A stretch of DNA of 64,000 nt from assembly GCF_003992615.1 (NCBI RefSeq), contig NZ_RZMY01000006.1:62001-126000 (forward strand), written 5' to 3'. The notes below the pieces were generated by a model. It was not told the origin of the DNA. It made no database searches and was given only the letters and a program-made list of their open reading frames with translations. This document shows, piece after piece, positions 1-9,374 of this stretch (positions within the stretch are counted from its first letter, which is position 1; the number at the start of each line of letters is the position of its first letter). The translations under genes and the position numbers were made by a program. The DNA comes from Flagellimonas beolgyonensis (lineage in GTDB: Bacteria > Bacteroidota > Bacteroidia > Flavobacteriales > Flavobacteriaceae).

Positions 1-379
1 CAATTGGTGTTTTGGTCGTTTCCACCTCTATTTTTCGGGAAAGGACCACCTTGATCAGGTTCCCTTTTTTGATTTCCAAAATGCCTTTTTCCACCAGTTC
101 CAAATGACCTTGCTTTCCCTCTTCAGAAACCTCGACTGGTTTGTTTTCAATTGTGATTTCAGGGGTGACATCGACCGACAAAAGCTTATCCGGTCTGATT
201 AGGATGGCTCCCGATGTTTTGTTGAAGGGCGCAAAAACAAATCCACTTCCCGTAAAATCATCAGCAAGTACCAACATCTTGTCCTGTTGAAAAACACCGG
301 TCACAATGGTATCGTGCGGTTTTCGATAGGTACAAAACGGAAGACCTTTTTGCAAGGCAGTGGCAATATTATCAAACAT
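1..379 (-). CDS. menF: Isochorismate synthase (chorismate-binding), N-terminal part, cut by window edge
   Basis: Only the first 126 codons are inside the window; the gene continues past base 1. The ATG is at 377-379 and the protein begins MFDNIATALQKGLPF. A segment reading DDFTGSGFVFAPF and, near the truncated end, IKKGNLIKVVLSRKIE are typical of the start of flavobacterial isochorismate synthases; the KVVLSRK stretch opens the chorismate-binding domain. The family converts chorismate to isochorismate, the first step of menaquinone synthesis (MenF) or of catechol siderophores (EntC). The thioesterase gene only 13 bp upstream, on the same strand, favours the menaquinone role. EntC or the related anthranilate synthase family cannot be excluded without the C-terminal half. 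Confidence 0.8.
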   Translation of the reverse strand, partial: MFDNIATALQKGLPFCTYRKPHDTIVTGVFQQDKMLVLADDFTGSGFVFAPFNKTSGAILIRPDKLLSVDVTPEITIENKPVEVSEEGKQGHLELVEKGILEIKKGNLIKVVLSRKIEVETTKTPI

Positions 380-392
380 AGGGGATGTCTAC

Positions 393-815
393 TTATTTTC
401 TGGGTAAAGCAATAGTGGTCAATTTGCAGTTGGAGATCAAATTCCCCTCCCCATCGGTGATCTTAATCTCCCATAACTGGGTTGTCCGACCTTTGTGCAA
501 GAGTGATGCCCTGGCATACACATATCCCTCTTTTATGGATTTTACATGATTGGCGGCTATTTCGATACCTCGGACAAAGAACTCCTTTGCATCCAAAAAA
601 ATATAGGAGGCCGCACTGCCAACACTTTCGGCTAAAGCCACAGAAGCTCCGCCATGCAAGACACCGTCGGGTTGATGCACCTTTGGGGTAACGGGCATTT
701 GTGCCAATAGAAAATTCTCCCCCACATCAATGTAGGTGATATCCAAGGTTTCCATTAACGTATCCTTGGTAATCTGATTGCAAATGGACAGAATTTTCTC
801 TTTGTGCTCGTTCAT
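393..815 (-). CDS. menI: Hotdog-fold thioesterase, probably 1,4-dihydroxy-2-naphthoyl-CoA hydrolase
   Basis: A 140-aa PaaI/MenI-like hotdog thioesterase. The family signature is visible as QPDGVLHGGASVALAESVGS, with HGG and the following Glu being the usual active-site region, and the C-terminal strand pattern (VYARASLLHKGRTTQLWEIKI) is typical. I use the ATG at 813-815 (MNEHKEK); an upstream TTG at 840-842 would add only an unconvincing extension. Its stop is 13 bp from the start of the isochorismate synthase gene downstream, so the two are probably co-transcribed. MenI hydrolyses DHNA-CoA in menaquinone synthesis, and the pairing with a menF-like gene supports that. A phenylacetyl-CoA-type thioesterase is the alternative. 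Confidence 0.8.
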   Translation of the reverse strand: MNEHKEKILSICNQITKDTLMETLDITYIDVGENFLLAQMPVTPKVHQPDGVLHGGASVALAESVGSAASYIFLDAKEFFVRGIEIAANHVKSIKEGYVYARASLLHKGRTTQLWEIKITDGEGNLISNCKLTTIALPRK

Positions 816-876
816 CCTTGTATTTTTTGTAAAATTACACAAAGCATTTGCAAAACCGAATTAAGCTTTCTTGATT

Positions 877-1524
877 ATGCCCCACTTGGAAAAATCCGTT
901 ACCTATACCACTGAAAATACCTACCTGACACAAAACCAAATTACTGAAAAGACCAAGAATGTTTGGTTGGTCTTTCATGGCATAGGTTACCTTAGCCGGT
1001 TTTTTGTGAAGTATTTTGATGGATTGGATCCAGAGGAAAATTATTTGATCGTACCACAGGCTCCATCCAAATATTATTTAAAAAACGAGTACAAATACGT
1101 TGGGGCCAGTTGGCTGACCAAGGAGAACACCACAATGGACATCAATAATGTGCTCGCTTACATTGAAGCTGTCCTGGAAGCCGAAAAGCTGCCTGAAAAC
1201 CTAAACCTTATTTTATTTGGGTTTTCCCAAGGTGTTTCTGTGGCAACGCGTTGGTGGGCCAACTCCAAAAGATCTTGTAGACAAGTTATTTTGTACGCTG
1301 GTGGAATCCCAAATGAACTCACCAAAGATGATTTGGCATTTGTGGACTTCGATACGACCAAAATTAAATTGGTATATGGTGATGCCGATGAATTTTTGAC
1401 CCCTGATCGGTTACTAATGGAAAAACGAAAAATTGAAACTCTATTCAAAGGCAAGGCAGAAATCATCACTTTTACGGGTGGACACGGGGTAAAACCAAAC
1501 CTGATCCATGACTTGCTGAATTAA
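877..1524 (+). CDS. Alpha/beta hydrolase (esterase/phospholipase-like)
   Basis: A 215-aa single-domain alpha/beta hydrolase with no signal peptide, so probably cytoplasmic. The strand preceding the oxyanion hole reads VWLVFHGIGY, the nucleophile elbow is GFSQG (Ser), an acid is likely in VYGDADEFLTP, and the catalytic His in FTGGHGVKP. This is the arrangement of the carboxylesterase/phospholipase group (PF02230-like). The ATG at 877 is preferred over a TTG six bases upstream. The gene is divergent from the menI-menF pair, with about 60 bp between starts. Substrate unknown. Confidence 0.8.
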   Translation: MPHLEKSVTYTTENTYLTQNQITEKTKNVWLVFHGIGYLSRFFVKYFDGLDPEENYLIVPQAPSKYYLKNEYKYVGASWLTKENTTMDINNVLAYIEAVLEAEKLPENLNLILFGFSQGVSVATRWWANSKRSCRQVILYAGGIPNELTKDDLAFVDFDTTKIKLVYGDADEFLTPDRLLMEKRKIETLFKGKAEIITFTGGHGVKPNLIHDLLN

Positions 1525-1533
1525 TCCAAACCC

Positions 1534-2460
1534 CTACTTGTTTGCCTCAGCGTTGACTTCTTCTTCAGGGTAGTACTTGATAACACGCGTAGTGTAACTG
1601 TTATCTGGGGTAACGATTTGTTTGACCCAGTTTTTAGGACTGTGGTTATCAAACTGGAAGATATAGGAATCGACTGCTTCTGTGTTCAAGGTCTTAGTGG
1701 TTACTTTATCCAACACACCATCTTTATAACTGTAGAAGAATTTTTTTTGCGATACAAATTCCTTTTGACTGATATCATACAAGAAATTCTCTGTGGTCAA
1801 TAAACGTCCATTTTCATTGAACACTTCTTCGGTGGCCCGGTTGGGTTCCCCATCCAAATATTCCTTGGTCAATACCACCTTGTGATTACCTTTAGCAGAT
1901 TTTCTTTCGGAAGTACGCACCGATTTTTCCAATATGCCATTGGTGAACGTACTCACCGTAAGTTCGTTTTTAAAGGGTGTATATTGAAATGTGGTCTCGT
2001 CCACGCCATCAACATTGGAAGATATAATCCGTACCAACTTTCCTTGGTCATCATATTGATATTCCTCCCTTTCTAAAAACTGTTTGTCATAGGAAACAAT
2101 ATCCTCCACCACTTTTCTGGTCGGAACGGTATCGATGGTGTAAAAATTGGCCATGGAAGTGGACTCGTCCAGGGCATTGTTTTTGTAGCTTTCCATGCGC
2201 TTCTCCACCAATTCACCTTGGTTGTATTTGTAATACGTAATATCTTGGTCTGTTTCGTTGTATTGGGTGATGGTCTTGGTTAAAAAGCCCTCTTCATTGA
2301 ACTCAAAAAGTTCACGTCCATAATCGGTGATGACCAAACAGGATTTGACCTTCCCTTTTAGGTCAAAATCGGTCAAAGAAAAAATCTTGACTTCTTGTGC
2401 CCAAATCCCGGCTACTTGGAATAAAGAAAGAATGGTGAGTGTGGAGCGAAGCATTTTCAT
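1534..2460 (-). CDS. Secreted protein with YD-like repeats, function unknown
   Basis: 308 aa with a signal peptide (MKMLRSTLTILSLFQVAGIWAQ) and a mature part made of repeated short strands such as ELFEFNEEGFLTKTITQYNE, ITYYKYNQGELVEKR, EYQYDDQGKLVRI and EVFNENGRLLTTENF. These hairpin-like units with D/N-x-G-x-L resemble RHS/YD-type or MORN-like beta repeats. No catalytic motif is visible. It is tail-to-tail with the hydrolase gene (9 bp between stops) and 84 bp downstream of the flavoprotein gene on the same strand. Such proteins are common but uncharacterised in Flavobacteriaceae; an extracytoplasmic location is likely, the role is not known. Confidence 0.65.
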   Translation of the reverse strand: MKMLRSTLTILSLFQVAGIWAQEVKIFSLTDFDLKGKVKSCLVITDYGRELFEFNEEGFLTKTITQYNETDQDITYYKYNQGELVEKRMESYKNNALDESTSMANFYTIDTVPTRKVVEDIVSYDKQFLEREEYQYDDQGKLVRIISSNVDGVDETTFQYTPFKNELTVSTFTNGILEKSVRTSERKSAKGNHKVVLTKEYLDGEPNRATEEVFNENGRLLTTENFLYDISQKEFVSQKKFFYSYKDGVLDKVTTKTLNTEAVDSYIFQFDNHSPKNWVKQIVTPDNSYTTRVIKYYPEEEVNAEANK

Positions 2461-2544
2461 ACTGTAAAATTAGTTCTTAATAAGGCAACTAAAAAATATA
2501 TAGCACACTCTATGCCCAAAATTTCTTGAAGGAGAAAGTATCTT

Positions 2545-3801
2545 TCAAAATTTCCTATCCGGATTGAACGGCGCTATGTCCATCGCAGTTTTATCTCCCG
2601 AAATCAACTCGGTCACCATTTTGCCCGTTGCGGGTCCAAGACTCCACCCCATCATGGCATGCCCTGTGGCTACGACTACATTTTTAACAGCCTTCGGTCT
2701 TCCAATATAGGGCAATCCATCTGGCGAAACGGGTCGCAATCCACATTGGGCATTGTTCTTGTCCGCTTCCGAAACCTTCAAACCTGCGTAGTACTGTTCC
2801 ACGCCTTGTGCTATGGCTTCCACCCGCTCTTTTCTTATTTTATGGTTAATTCCCGAAAACTCCATGGTACCTGCAAACCGAGTAAAGCCTTCCATGGGCG
2901 TAACGGCAATTTTTCGTTCCATTAAAATGGCTGGCATGGTTATACCAGTGGGCGCTTCCATGTTTATTCTGTAGCCCTTGCCTGCTTGCAATGGCAGTTT
3001 CAGGCCCAAATTTTTGCCCAAGTCCGAGGTCCATGATCCTGCGGCCAAAACATATTCATCAGCTTGGTATGCTGTCCTTTCAGTTTTTAGACCCGTTATT
3101 CGCCCATGGGTCACGGTAACATCCAAAACAGCCTCATTTTTATGGATGGACACCCCGCTTTTTTCCAAATATGCCAGCATTTTGGCCATAATTAGAGGCG
3201 GTGTAGTATGTCGATCACATTCCCAAAGAATGGCTCCTTTGGCATTGATATCCACATTTGGTTCCAAAGCCTTCAACTCCTCCTTATCCAAAACTCTACC
3301 TATAAGATCTAAGGGTTTGGCTTTTTCCATTACTTCCAATTCATGGTCACGGGCACCATCGGTCTGGTACAACATGAGCAATCCCCGATCCCCGATCTGA
3401 AAATCGCCCAAATCCCCTGAGGTTTGAATCTGTTCGAACAAATCACGGCTCAAAAGGTTAATGTCGCGGATCACTGGCATCGCCTTATCCACTTTTTCCT
3501 TAGTGGATGATTTTTTAAAGTACCATGCCCATTTTATAAAATCGAGATCTAGTCTAGGTTTCATGTAGAACGGACTGGCCGAATTGAACATGTATTTGAG
3601 GCCTTGGTTGATCATACCGGGTGCGGCCAAGGAAATAATATGACTGGGGGTTAAGTAACCTGCATTGACGAACGATGCACCGGAATCAATTCCGGATTTA
3701 TCAAACACCGTTACCTGATGCCCTTCTTTGTGCAAAAAATAGGCTGTGGACAGCCCAACGATACCGCCGCCAACTACGATCACTTTTTTAGAATTGCCCA
3801 T
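2545..3801 (-). CDS. FAD-dependent D-amino-acid dehydrogenase-like oxidoreductase (DAO family)
   Basis: A 418-aa flavoprotein of the DadA/DAO family. The N-terminal dinucleotide-binding motif is VVGGGIVGLSTAYFLHKEG with an acidic residue ending the second strand (VTVFDKS). The C-terminal FAD-contact segment CGLRPVSPDGLPYIGRP and GHAMMGWSLGPATGKMV is characteristic. The length matches DadA (about 410-430 aa). The family oxidises D-amino acids or D-hydroxyproline to imino acids and passes electrons to the respiratory chain. No proline/hydroxyproline genes are next to it, so the substrate is open. The ATG at 3801 gives the MGNSKK start directly before the Rossmann strand. Confidence 0.8.
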   Translation of the reverse strand: MGNSKKVIVVGGGIVGLSTAYFLHKEGHQVTVFDKSGIDSGASFVNAGYLTPSHIISLAAPGMINQGLKYMFNSASPFYMKPRLDLDFIKWAWYFKKSSTKEKVDKAMPVIRDINLLSRDLFEQIQTSGDLGDFQIGDRGLLMLYQTDGARDHELEVMEKAKPLDLIGRVLDKEELKALEPNVDINAKGAILWECDRHTTPPLIMAKMLAYLEKSGVSIHKNEAVLDVTVTHGRITGLKTERTAYQADEYVLAAGSWTSDLGKNLGLKLPLQAGKGYRINMEAPTGITMPAILMERKIAVTPMEGFTRFAGTMEFSGINHKIRKERVEAIAQGVEQYYAGLKVSEADKNNAQCGLRPVSPDGLPYIGRPKAVKNVVVATGHAMMGWSLGPATGKMVTELISGDKTAMDIAPFNPDRKF

Positions 3802-3912
3802 TTACCGATTAGTTTTGGGGTTAGAAATACCTCTAAAAAACAAGGAGCCAAGTTACATAAAGCCAGTCGAAAGTAAATAAGTTCCCTTCCATTTCTTTCG
3901 TAATCTTTTACC

Positions 3913-3920
3913 TATTTTTG
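3913..3920 (+). promoter_or_regulatory. Possible -7 promoter element (TATTTTTG)
   Basis: TATTTTTG matches the Bacteroidetes -7 consensus TAnnTTTG and lies 24 bp before the ATG of the M28 peptidase gene. A convincing -33 TTTG is not seen at the expected distance, so this is a weak call. Confidence 0.35.
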
Positions 3921-3944
3921 GGAAATTTTGAAAACAATCCATAC

Positions 3945-5501
3945 ATGAAAAAAACAGCATTATTTCTCTTGGGACTTGCGATGGCTTGCAATACCCCGCA
4001 AAAAACGGTTACGGAAGCGCCAAAGGCAACTCCAGTTGTTGACCCTGTCCCTTTTGCAGAAACCATAACCCAAGAGGATCTAAAGGCCCTATTGTATACC
4101 TATGCTTCGGACGAATTTGAAGGACGGGAAACCGGAAAGCCCGGACAAAAAAAGGCTGTTGAATACATTCGATCATTTTACCAATCGCACAACATTCCTG
4201 CGGCCAAAGAAAATGGTGACTATTTTCAGGAAGTGCCACTCGAAGTTTCCAAGGCACCACAGGGAAAAATCACCATTAACAACACCGATTTTCCTTTAGG
4301 TGAACATGTGATCACTTTTGGTGCCGCACAAGGATATTTTACCGATATCGCCTATGTGGGTTACGGAGTTGAAGAAGGGGATTATTCCGATTACACCGGC
4401 TTGGATGTGGAAGGGAAGTTGGTTCTCGCCGTCGCCGGTGAGCCCATGGATGCCGATGGCAACTACATCATTTCCGGTACCGATGAAAAATCGGCATGGG
4501 GAAACATGTCCGAAGGAATGGGCAAAAAAGCGGAGTTGGCCCTTGAAAAGGGAGCAAAAGGGATTCTGTATTTTGACCCCACCAATTTTCCACGGTACAA
4601 AGGCTATTTCTCTTATATGCGGACCAATAATTCGGGACGCATGGAGCTTGCTGCAGACCGATCCGAAAATATTTTGGTCATTTTGGATGAAAAATCGGCC
4701 AGTGCCTTAAAATCGGATATTACCGAAAACCACCAACCAGCCATGGTACAGGCCGACGTGAAATTGGATGTGACCAGTGGAAACGATACCATTAGCTCTG
4801 AAAATGTGGTTGCCCTATTGAGGGGAAGTGAAAAACCCAACGAGTATGTTGTGATTTCTTCGCATTTGGACCATATCGGAATTACAGCGGATGGCCAAAT
4901 AAACAATGGTGCCGACGATGATGGTTCAGGTACTGTTGGTCTTTTGGAAATTGCACAAGCCTTTAAAGAGGCCGTTGATGCCGGAGCGCGACCAAAACGT
5001 TCCATTGTATTTCTTCATGTGACCGGAGAGGAAAAGGGATTGTTGGGCTCCAGATATTACACCGACATTGAACCTGTTGTCCCGTTGGAAGAAACAGTGG
5101 CCAATTTGAACATCGATATGATCGGTAGAATCGACCCCGATTACCAGGGATCCAGAAATTATTTGTACTTGATCGGATCGGATAAATTGAGTACCGAACT
5201 CCATGATTTATCGGAAGAGGTAAACAGAAAATACGCCAACATTGAATTTGATTACAAATACAATGATGAAAACGATCCCAACCGTTTTTACTACCGAAGT
5301 GACCATTACAATTTTGCGAAAAACAATATTCCGATCATCTTTTATTTTAACGGGACGCATGCGGATTATCACCGACCCAGCGATACCCCGGACAAAATAA
5401 ATTATGATCTGTTGGAAAACCGTGCCCGATTGATTTTCCACACAGCGTGGGAAATTGCCAATAGGTCAACCCGACTGGTTGTGGACAAGGCTGCAGACTA
5501 G
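3945..5501 (+). CDS. Exported M28-family zinc aminopeptidase with PA domain insert
   Basis: 518 aa, beginning MKKTALFLLGLAMAC, a probable lipoprotein signal (Cys 15). The middle region (about 120-270) is a protease-associated domain (TGLDVEGKLVLAVAGEP, KGAKGILYFDP). The peptidase domain carries the M28 metal ligands in order: SSHLDHIG (His, Asp), NNGADDDGSGTVGLLEIA (bridging Asp), HVTGEEKGLLGSRYY (catalytic Glu-Glu), NIDMIGRID (Asp), and the late His in HADYHRPSDTPDKI. All appear intact, so an active aminopeptidase is expected, acting in the periplasm or on the surface to release N-terminal residues for nutrition. The ATG at 3945 is chosen over a TTG at 3918 because it starts the signal peptide. 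A strong terminator follows. Confidence 0.9.
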   Translation: MKKTALFLLGLAMACNTPQKTVTEAPKATPVVDPVPFAETITQEDLKALLYTYASDEFEGRETGKPGQKKAVEYIRSFYQSHNIPAAKENGDYFQEVPLEVSKAPQGKITINNTDFPLGEHVITFGAAQGYFTDIAYVGYGVEEGDYSDYTGLDVEGKLVLAVAGEPMDADGNYIISGTDEKSAWGNMSEGMGKKAELALEKGAKGILYFDPTNFPRYKGYFSYMRTNNSGRMELAADRSENILVILDEKSASALKSDITENHQPAMVQADVKLDVTSGNDTISSENVVALLRGSEKPNEYVVISSHLDHIGITADGQINNGADDDGSGTVGLLEIAQAFKEAVDAGARPKRSIVFLHVTGEEKGLLGSRYYTDIEPVVPLEETVANLNIDMIGRIDPDYQGSRNYLYLIGSDKLSTELHDLSEEVNRKYANIEFDYKYNDENDPNRFYYRSDHYNFAKNNIPIIFYFNGTHADYHRPSDTPDKINYDLLENRARLIFHTAWEIANRSTRLVVDKAAD

Positions 5502-5527
5502 CATCCAACACTCTTATTGCATAATAG

Positions 5528-5553
5528 GCCCTTAATAATTAAGGGCTTTTTTT
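5528..5553 (+). terminator. Rho-independent terminator after the M28 peptidase gene
   Basis: A perfect 8-bp stem GCCCTTAA / TTAAGGGC with a 3-nt loop, followed by seven T on the plus strand. It sits between the plus-strand M28 gene and the convergent minus-strand barrel gene. Confidence 0.85.
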
Positions 5554-5556
5554 GCC

Positions 5557-7275
5557 TTAAAAACTATAACTATGCCCGAATGTTAGGGTCAATTCGCTTG
5601 TGTTGCCTGTTGACAATTTTTTGAACAATTGTATTACGTTCAAATGAAAGTTGTGTTTCTCTTTAAGCACGTAAGACAAGTTAGCCCTTATGTTGGTTAC
5701 ATTGGTATTTGCCGTACTCAAGTTGCTTGTGTTGTAGGATGCGCCGAAATTTGTAATCAAAGTATTCTCAAAAAACTTGTGGTAGATGTTTAATGTAGGG
5801 CCCCAGGTTGATGCATTTTCCATGCCAATGGTATTAATTGTGCCGTTTAGGGCAGATGTAATATTCATTTCTCGATTTGGAAATCCCAAAGTGTATGAAA
5901 TATTACCGTTGTGAAAGGTTGAAGCGTTCCCTATCCGGACTACTCCATCTTCAGCATTGGACACATCGGCCAAAGCATAGTTGACATTTAAGTTTTGATG
6001 CACATCTTCCCTTTTGGAAAGCAAATAGTTGATGTTGATATTTGCATTTTGTGCCAATTGCTTATAATCCAGCATATCATATTGATTATCGAGTAAATTG
6101 TCATCATTTATCACTTCAAACTGGTCCACTTTGGCATTGGTGAATGTGGTGAAGTTGGAATAAGAGCCTGTTATCGTCAGTACTTCTGAAGGGTTATAGT
6201 TGGCATTTAAAGAACCTACCGTTCTATACATGGAACGTTCTTTATTATTTTTAAGGTCATCCCGTTGATATCCGATATTAAACGCCAAGTTGAGTTTATT
6301 ATCAAACAGAACTGTTCCTGTGTTCAACGTAATGTTTTCAAAATCGTTGTTGAAAAAATAGGTGCCCAGCGTTTCATATCCGGGTGCAATGCGCTCATAT
6401 GTTATCCCCAAAGTGGATGTATCAAAACTGTAGTCCAATCCCGCGCGGATGGCATCAAAGTACTCCGTGGAAATTCTATCGTTTAAAAAAAAGCCTGCTA
6501 GATTTCCTTGACCGCCTTTAAACTTATCAGCCCGTAAATCCTGGGTCATGCCTGATGTGGCATAAGCAGTATTAACTTCCAAATTTTCCAATATTTTATA
6601 GGATCCCTCCAAACTCAACACCATGTTTTCTTTGGGCGTCACATGCTGCTCATCCGGAACATAACCAATGGAATTTATAGCATCCTTTGCATAAAACGCA
6701 ATAACCCCTGCACTGTATCTTTCCTGTTCATATCCTACTTTTAGTCCATAGCCCATCCTCCGAAAAGCCGGCAGGGTCTGTTCCCCACCATCAAACTCAG
6801 TTGCTTTTAACAATCGGCCCGCCATGGCACTTACTTTCCAGGGTCCGTTCGGGGTGAGCTCCACTCCTCCCCCTGTAAATTGGTGTCCGTTCAAAGTATA
6901 TGGGGAAAAACTCATGGCTACGTCTCCAATATGTCCCTGAATCCATTTGTATTTTGGGTGTAGGCTCAATCTATTTAAATTAAATGGTAAATTATAGTTG
7001 AGTTGGTCCCCTTGATTGGAATAACTGTAACTGATGGGCATACTGAACTGGTAAAAAGATATATTGAGGTTGCCCTGCAAAAAGTAGGTGAATGGTTGCC
7101 TGCCCTGTTCTTGGTTGGCATGGTAAAATACACCATTGGAAGAAATTCCACCACCCAGTTTAAAGGCCTTGCCTTTGCCCAAGGTCTCCAAGTCGACTGT
7201 TTGGGCCAGTGCTACGGTAACAAAAAAGAAAAATAACAGCGTGAGCCAAGATGTTTTTATACAATATAAGGACAT
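5557..7275 (-). CDS. Outer-membrane beta-barrel protein
   Basis: 572 aa with a signal peptide ending VTVALAQ and a mature part almost entirely of alternating amphipathic strands with aromatic ends (for example FSMPISYSYSNQ, VGYEQERYSAGVIAFYA, LTLTFGHSYSF). The final residue is Phe, the usual BAM signal for outer-membrane barrels. Counting strands by eye gives well over 20, so a large barrel is likely. It is the last gene of the minus-strand exported block, 118 bp after the beta-propeller gene, with an 11-bp inverted repeat in that gap. Similar proteins next to surface-protein loci are often annotated as hypothetical. It could be a transport or anchoring channel for its neighbours; that is inference. 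Confidence 0.7.
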   Translation of the reverse strand: MSLYCIKTSWLTLLFFFFVTVALAQTVDLETLGKGKAFKLGGGISSNGVFYHANQEQGRQPFTYFLQGNLNISFYQFSMPISYSYSNQGDQLNYNLPFNLNRLSLHPKYKWIQGHIGDVAMSFSPYTLNGHQFTGGGVELTPNGPWKVSAMAGRLLKATEFDGGEQTLPAFRRMGYGLKVGYEQERYSAGVIAFYAKDAINSIGYVPDEQHVTPKENMVLSLEGSYKILENLEVNTAYATSGMTQDLRADKFKGGQGNLAGFFLNDRISTEYFDAIRAGLDYSFDTSTLGITYERIAPGYETLGTYFFNNDFENITLNTGTVLFDNKLNLAFNIGYQRDDLKNNKERSMYRTVGSLNANYNPSEVLTITGSYSNFTTFTNAKVDQFEVINDDNLLDNQYDMLDYKQLAQNANININYLLSKREDVHQNLNVNYALADVSNAEDGVVRIGNASTFHNGNISYTLGFPNREMNITSALNGTINTIGMENASTWGPTLNIYHKFFENTLITNFGASYNTSNLSTANTNVTNIRANLSYVLKEKHNFHLNVIQLFKKLSTGNTSELTLTFGHSYSF

Positions 7276-7320
7276 GGACTAGTAGAAGATTGGGAGGCAT
7301 TTGCAAATTCAAGCAGTATT

Positions 7321-7364
7321 CTACTCTTGAGGTTGAAACTGGTTTGTTCCTTGCTCAAGAGTAG
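7321..7364 (-). promoter_or_regulatory. Inverted repeat in the propeller-barrel intergenic gap
   Basis: CTACTCTTGAG at 7321-7331 is the exact reverse complement of CTCAAGAGTAG at 7354-7364, with 22 nt between. No T-run follows on the minus strand, so it is not a classical terminator. It may be an mRNA-stabilising or processing hairpin, or a protein-binding site. Confidence 0.4.
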
Positions 7365-7393
7365 ATAAGCAATGTTTAAAAAAGGCTCCGGTT

Positions 7394-9265
7394 TTAAAAC
7401 TGATAAGACGTCAGCAATTCGTTATTTTGATTGATAAATACCCTACTGTCAACATCATCAACAAGGTAATTTGGGGTTTTGTCCATTACATCAATGGTCT
7501 TTTCTATTTTCCCTGTGGCTTTATTTACCATCAAAATGGAATGTTTGGTCGGAGCGGTCTCACTTTTTATTTTGGTCACCAAAAAATGATGGTCTCGAGT
7601 CTGTTTTGAATTAAAATAGCGCGTTTTGGTTACTTCCAGGACAGGTTGCATGGTATGACCATCATCCACATAAAGTCCAGCAACCAAAGATGTTTGTTGC
7701 CCTGCCCCATTCTGGTCCAAGCTATTTCGATATACTCCGTTGGACAAATCGGTAAGCATGTTAATGTTTTCAATGGAGCCGGCAATATCCAAATCCACTC
7801 CTAAAAATGCGCTTCCGGCAAAATTCCCCAAGGCCATTAGTGCATCTGTGGTCGAAGGGGGTTCATAATAATCCGTGTAGACCAATTTACCTTGATTTGA
7901 CAACAGTGATACATGCTGGTCGGTAAACAAAAAATAGCCTTCATTTCGAACATACTCAGCTTGCAATGGTGTTTTTTTGGATACTTTTTCCAAATCAATA
8001 TTCTCGGCAAAAAGATAGATATCACCTGTTTTCAAATCGAACTTGTATCCATTTCCATTTTCAAAAATGACAACTTTGTCCTCTTGTTCATCAAAAGTTA
8101 CTGCCGGTATGGAACGGAACTTTACATCTTTTTTCCAAACATCCTTTCCTTTTTCGTAGTCTATAATGTTGGATCTTTCGGTAGAAATGTACATTACACC
8201 TTTGTCCGTTAAGCTAGTGTAGTATGCATAGCCCCCTATTTTGGTGTCCCAAACTTTCTTGCCGCTTGCATCTACCCTATCCATTAAACTAACTTTTTCT
8301 CCCTTGCCCACAGCGATAAAGTCGGTACCGTTGGGAATCACCTCTGTTAAGGGATCGATCTTATAGCTTTTTTTCCATAAAAGCGTATTGGTATTGGGGT
8401 CTAGAATATTAAACCCTTCGGATTCCACCAATATCAAGTTGTCGCTGTCATCATCCTGGACCAAATCGATCATGTATCCCCGTAGTTTTAATTTTCCCGG
8501 GGTAATATCTTCTCCGGAGCTGGGATCAAGGATGGTTAGCTTATTGGATTTCTTCACACCTACATAGATGCTATTGCTAATGGCAGAATACACCAAGGCC
8601 TTGATTTTTTTATCAGCTTCATACTGCCACAGTTGACTTCCATCTTTTGGGTTTATTGAATAGATTTGGTCATCTATGCCTATGATCATGTTTCCATTTT
8701 GGTCGAACTGTGGTTCATGATCTACAAACGAGACTCCCCCAAAGGCTTTTTGCAAAAGATTTTCCTTGTTTTTTCCAACAGGGGCCATCCATTCTTCCTT
8801 CCAGGTCCTAAGACTGAATTTCATGAGATACCTTGTTTTATCTTGTATCAATTCAAACAAGACCATGGCCTGTTCCGGATAAATGGTAAATCCCCTTACT
8901 TTGTGTCCACTTTCCTTGGTATCAAATAAAATTTCCCCATTACTGGAGTTCACGAGAACACCTCTGGTTTTTCCAATAACAGGGGCGTATTCGGCATAAA
9001 ACATAGGCAATTCAGGGAGGCTCATAAAAGAATTTCGGTCCACAGCTTTAAGGGTTTCGTTATACCAAACTTCGGCTCCAGTATTATTGTCCAAAGCCAT
9101 AAGGCCTTTGGCACCCGCGGCCAAGATAAGACCATCGTTGGTCTGTTCTATCCAGCCTACTTTGTAGAGTTTTTCATTTAAATTGATTTCCCAGAGTTTT
9201 TCTTGGGCATAAGTGGTGGTAATGCACAATGCCAATAGTAGCATTAGGTAATTGTTACGTAGCAT
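7394..9265 (-). CDS. Exported PQQ-like beta-propeller protein
   Basis: 623 aa with a signal peptide (MLRNNYLMLLLALCITTTYAQ) and repeated propeller blades of the PQQ/Trp-docking type: GLMALDNNTGAEVWY, DQIYSINPKDGSQLWQY, FNILDPNTNTLLWKK, YKFDLKTGDIYLF. Each blade has a D-x-x-x-G-x-x-x-W pattern. About eight blades fit. No quinoprotein active-site motif is evident, so a scaffold or BamB-like role in the cell envelope is more likely than a dehydrogenase. The start codon and about 85 bp of leader are near-duplicated in front of the neighbouring LRR-like gene, suggesting shared regulation or recombination. Confidence 0.7.
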   Translation of the reverse strand: MLRNNYLMLLLALCITTTYAQEKLWEINLNEKLYKVGWIEQTNDGLILAAGAKGLMALDNNTGAEVWYNETLKAVDRNSFMSLPELPMFYAEYAPVIGKTRGVLVNSSNGEILFDTKESGHKVRGFTIYPEQAMVLFELIQDKTRYLMKFSLRTWKEEWMAPVGKNKENLLQKAFGGVSFVDHEPQFDQNGNMIIGIDDQIYSINPKDGSQLWQYEADKKIKALVYSAISNSIYVGVKKSNKLTILDPSSGEDITPGKLKLRGYMIDLVQDDDSDNLILVESEGFNILDPNTNTLLWKKSYKIDPLTEVIPNGTDFIAVGKGEKVSLMDRVDASGKKVWDTKIGGYAYYTSLTDKGVMYISTERSNIIDYEKGKDVWKKDVKFRSIPAVTFDEQEDKVVIFENGNGYKFDLKTGDIYLFAENIDLEKVSKKTPLQAEYVRNEGYFLFTDQHVSLLSNQGKLVYTDYYEPPSTTDALMALGNFAGSAFLGVDLDIAGSIENINMLTDLSNGVYRNSLDQNGAGQQTSLVAGLYVDDGHTMQPVLEVTKTRYFNSKQTRDHHFLVTKIKSETAPTKHSILMVNKATGKIEKTIDVMDKTPNYLVDDVDSRVFINQNNELLTSYQF

Positions 9266-9350
9266 AAGTAAATTTTAAATGGTTAATGGTTGTTTTCTTC
9301 CATACTTCCTTTTGGAAGAAAATTGATTTGGGGTTATGCTGCGTTTTGTT
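9250..9350 (-). repeat. Copy A of a duplicated ~100-bp leader/start region
   Basis: This copy covers the first codons and leader of the beta-propeller gene. It matches 10757-10858 at roughly 85% by eye, including TTACGTAGCATAAGTAAATT over the start codon, TGGAAGAAAATTGATTTG and GGTTATGCTGCG. A small CTTCC-AAAA-GGAAG hairpin lies inside it. Confidence 0.8.
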
Positions 9351-9374
9351 ATTATATTTTAAATCATATTGAAC

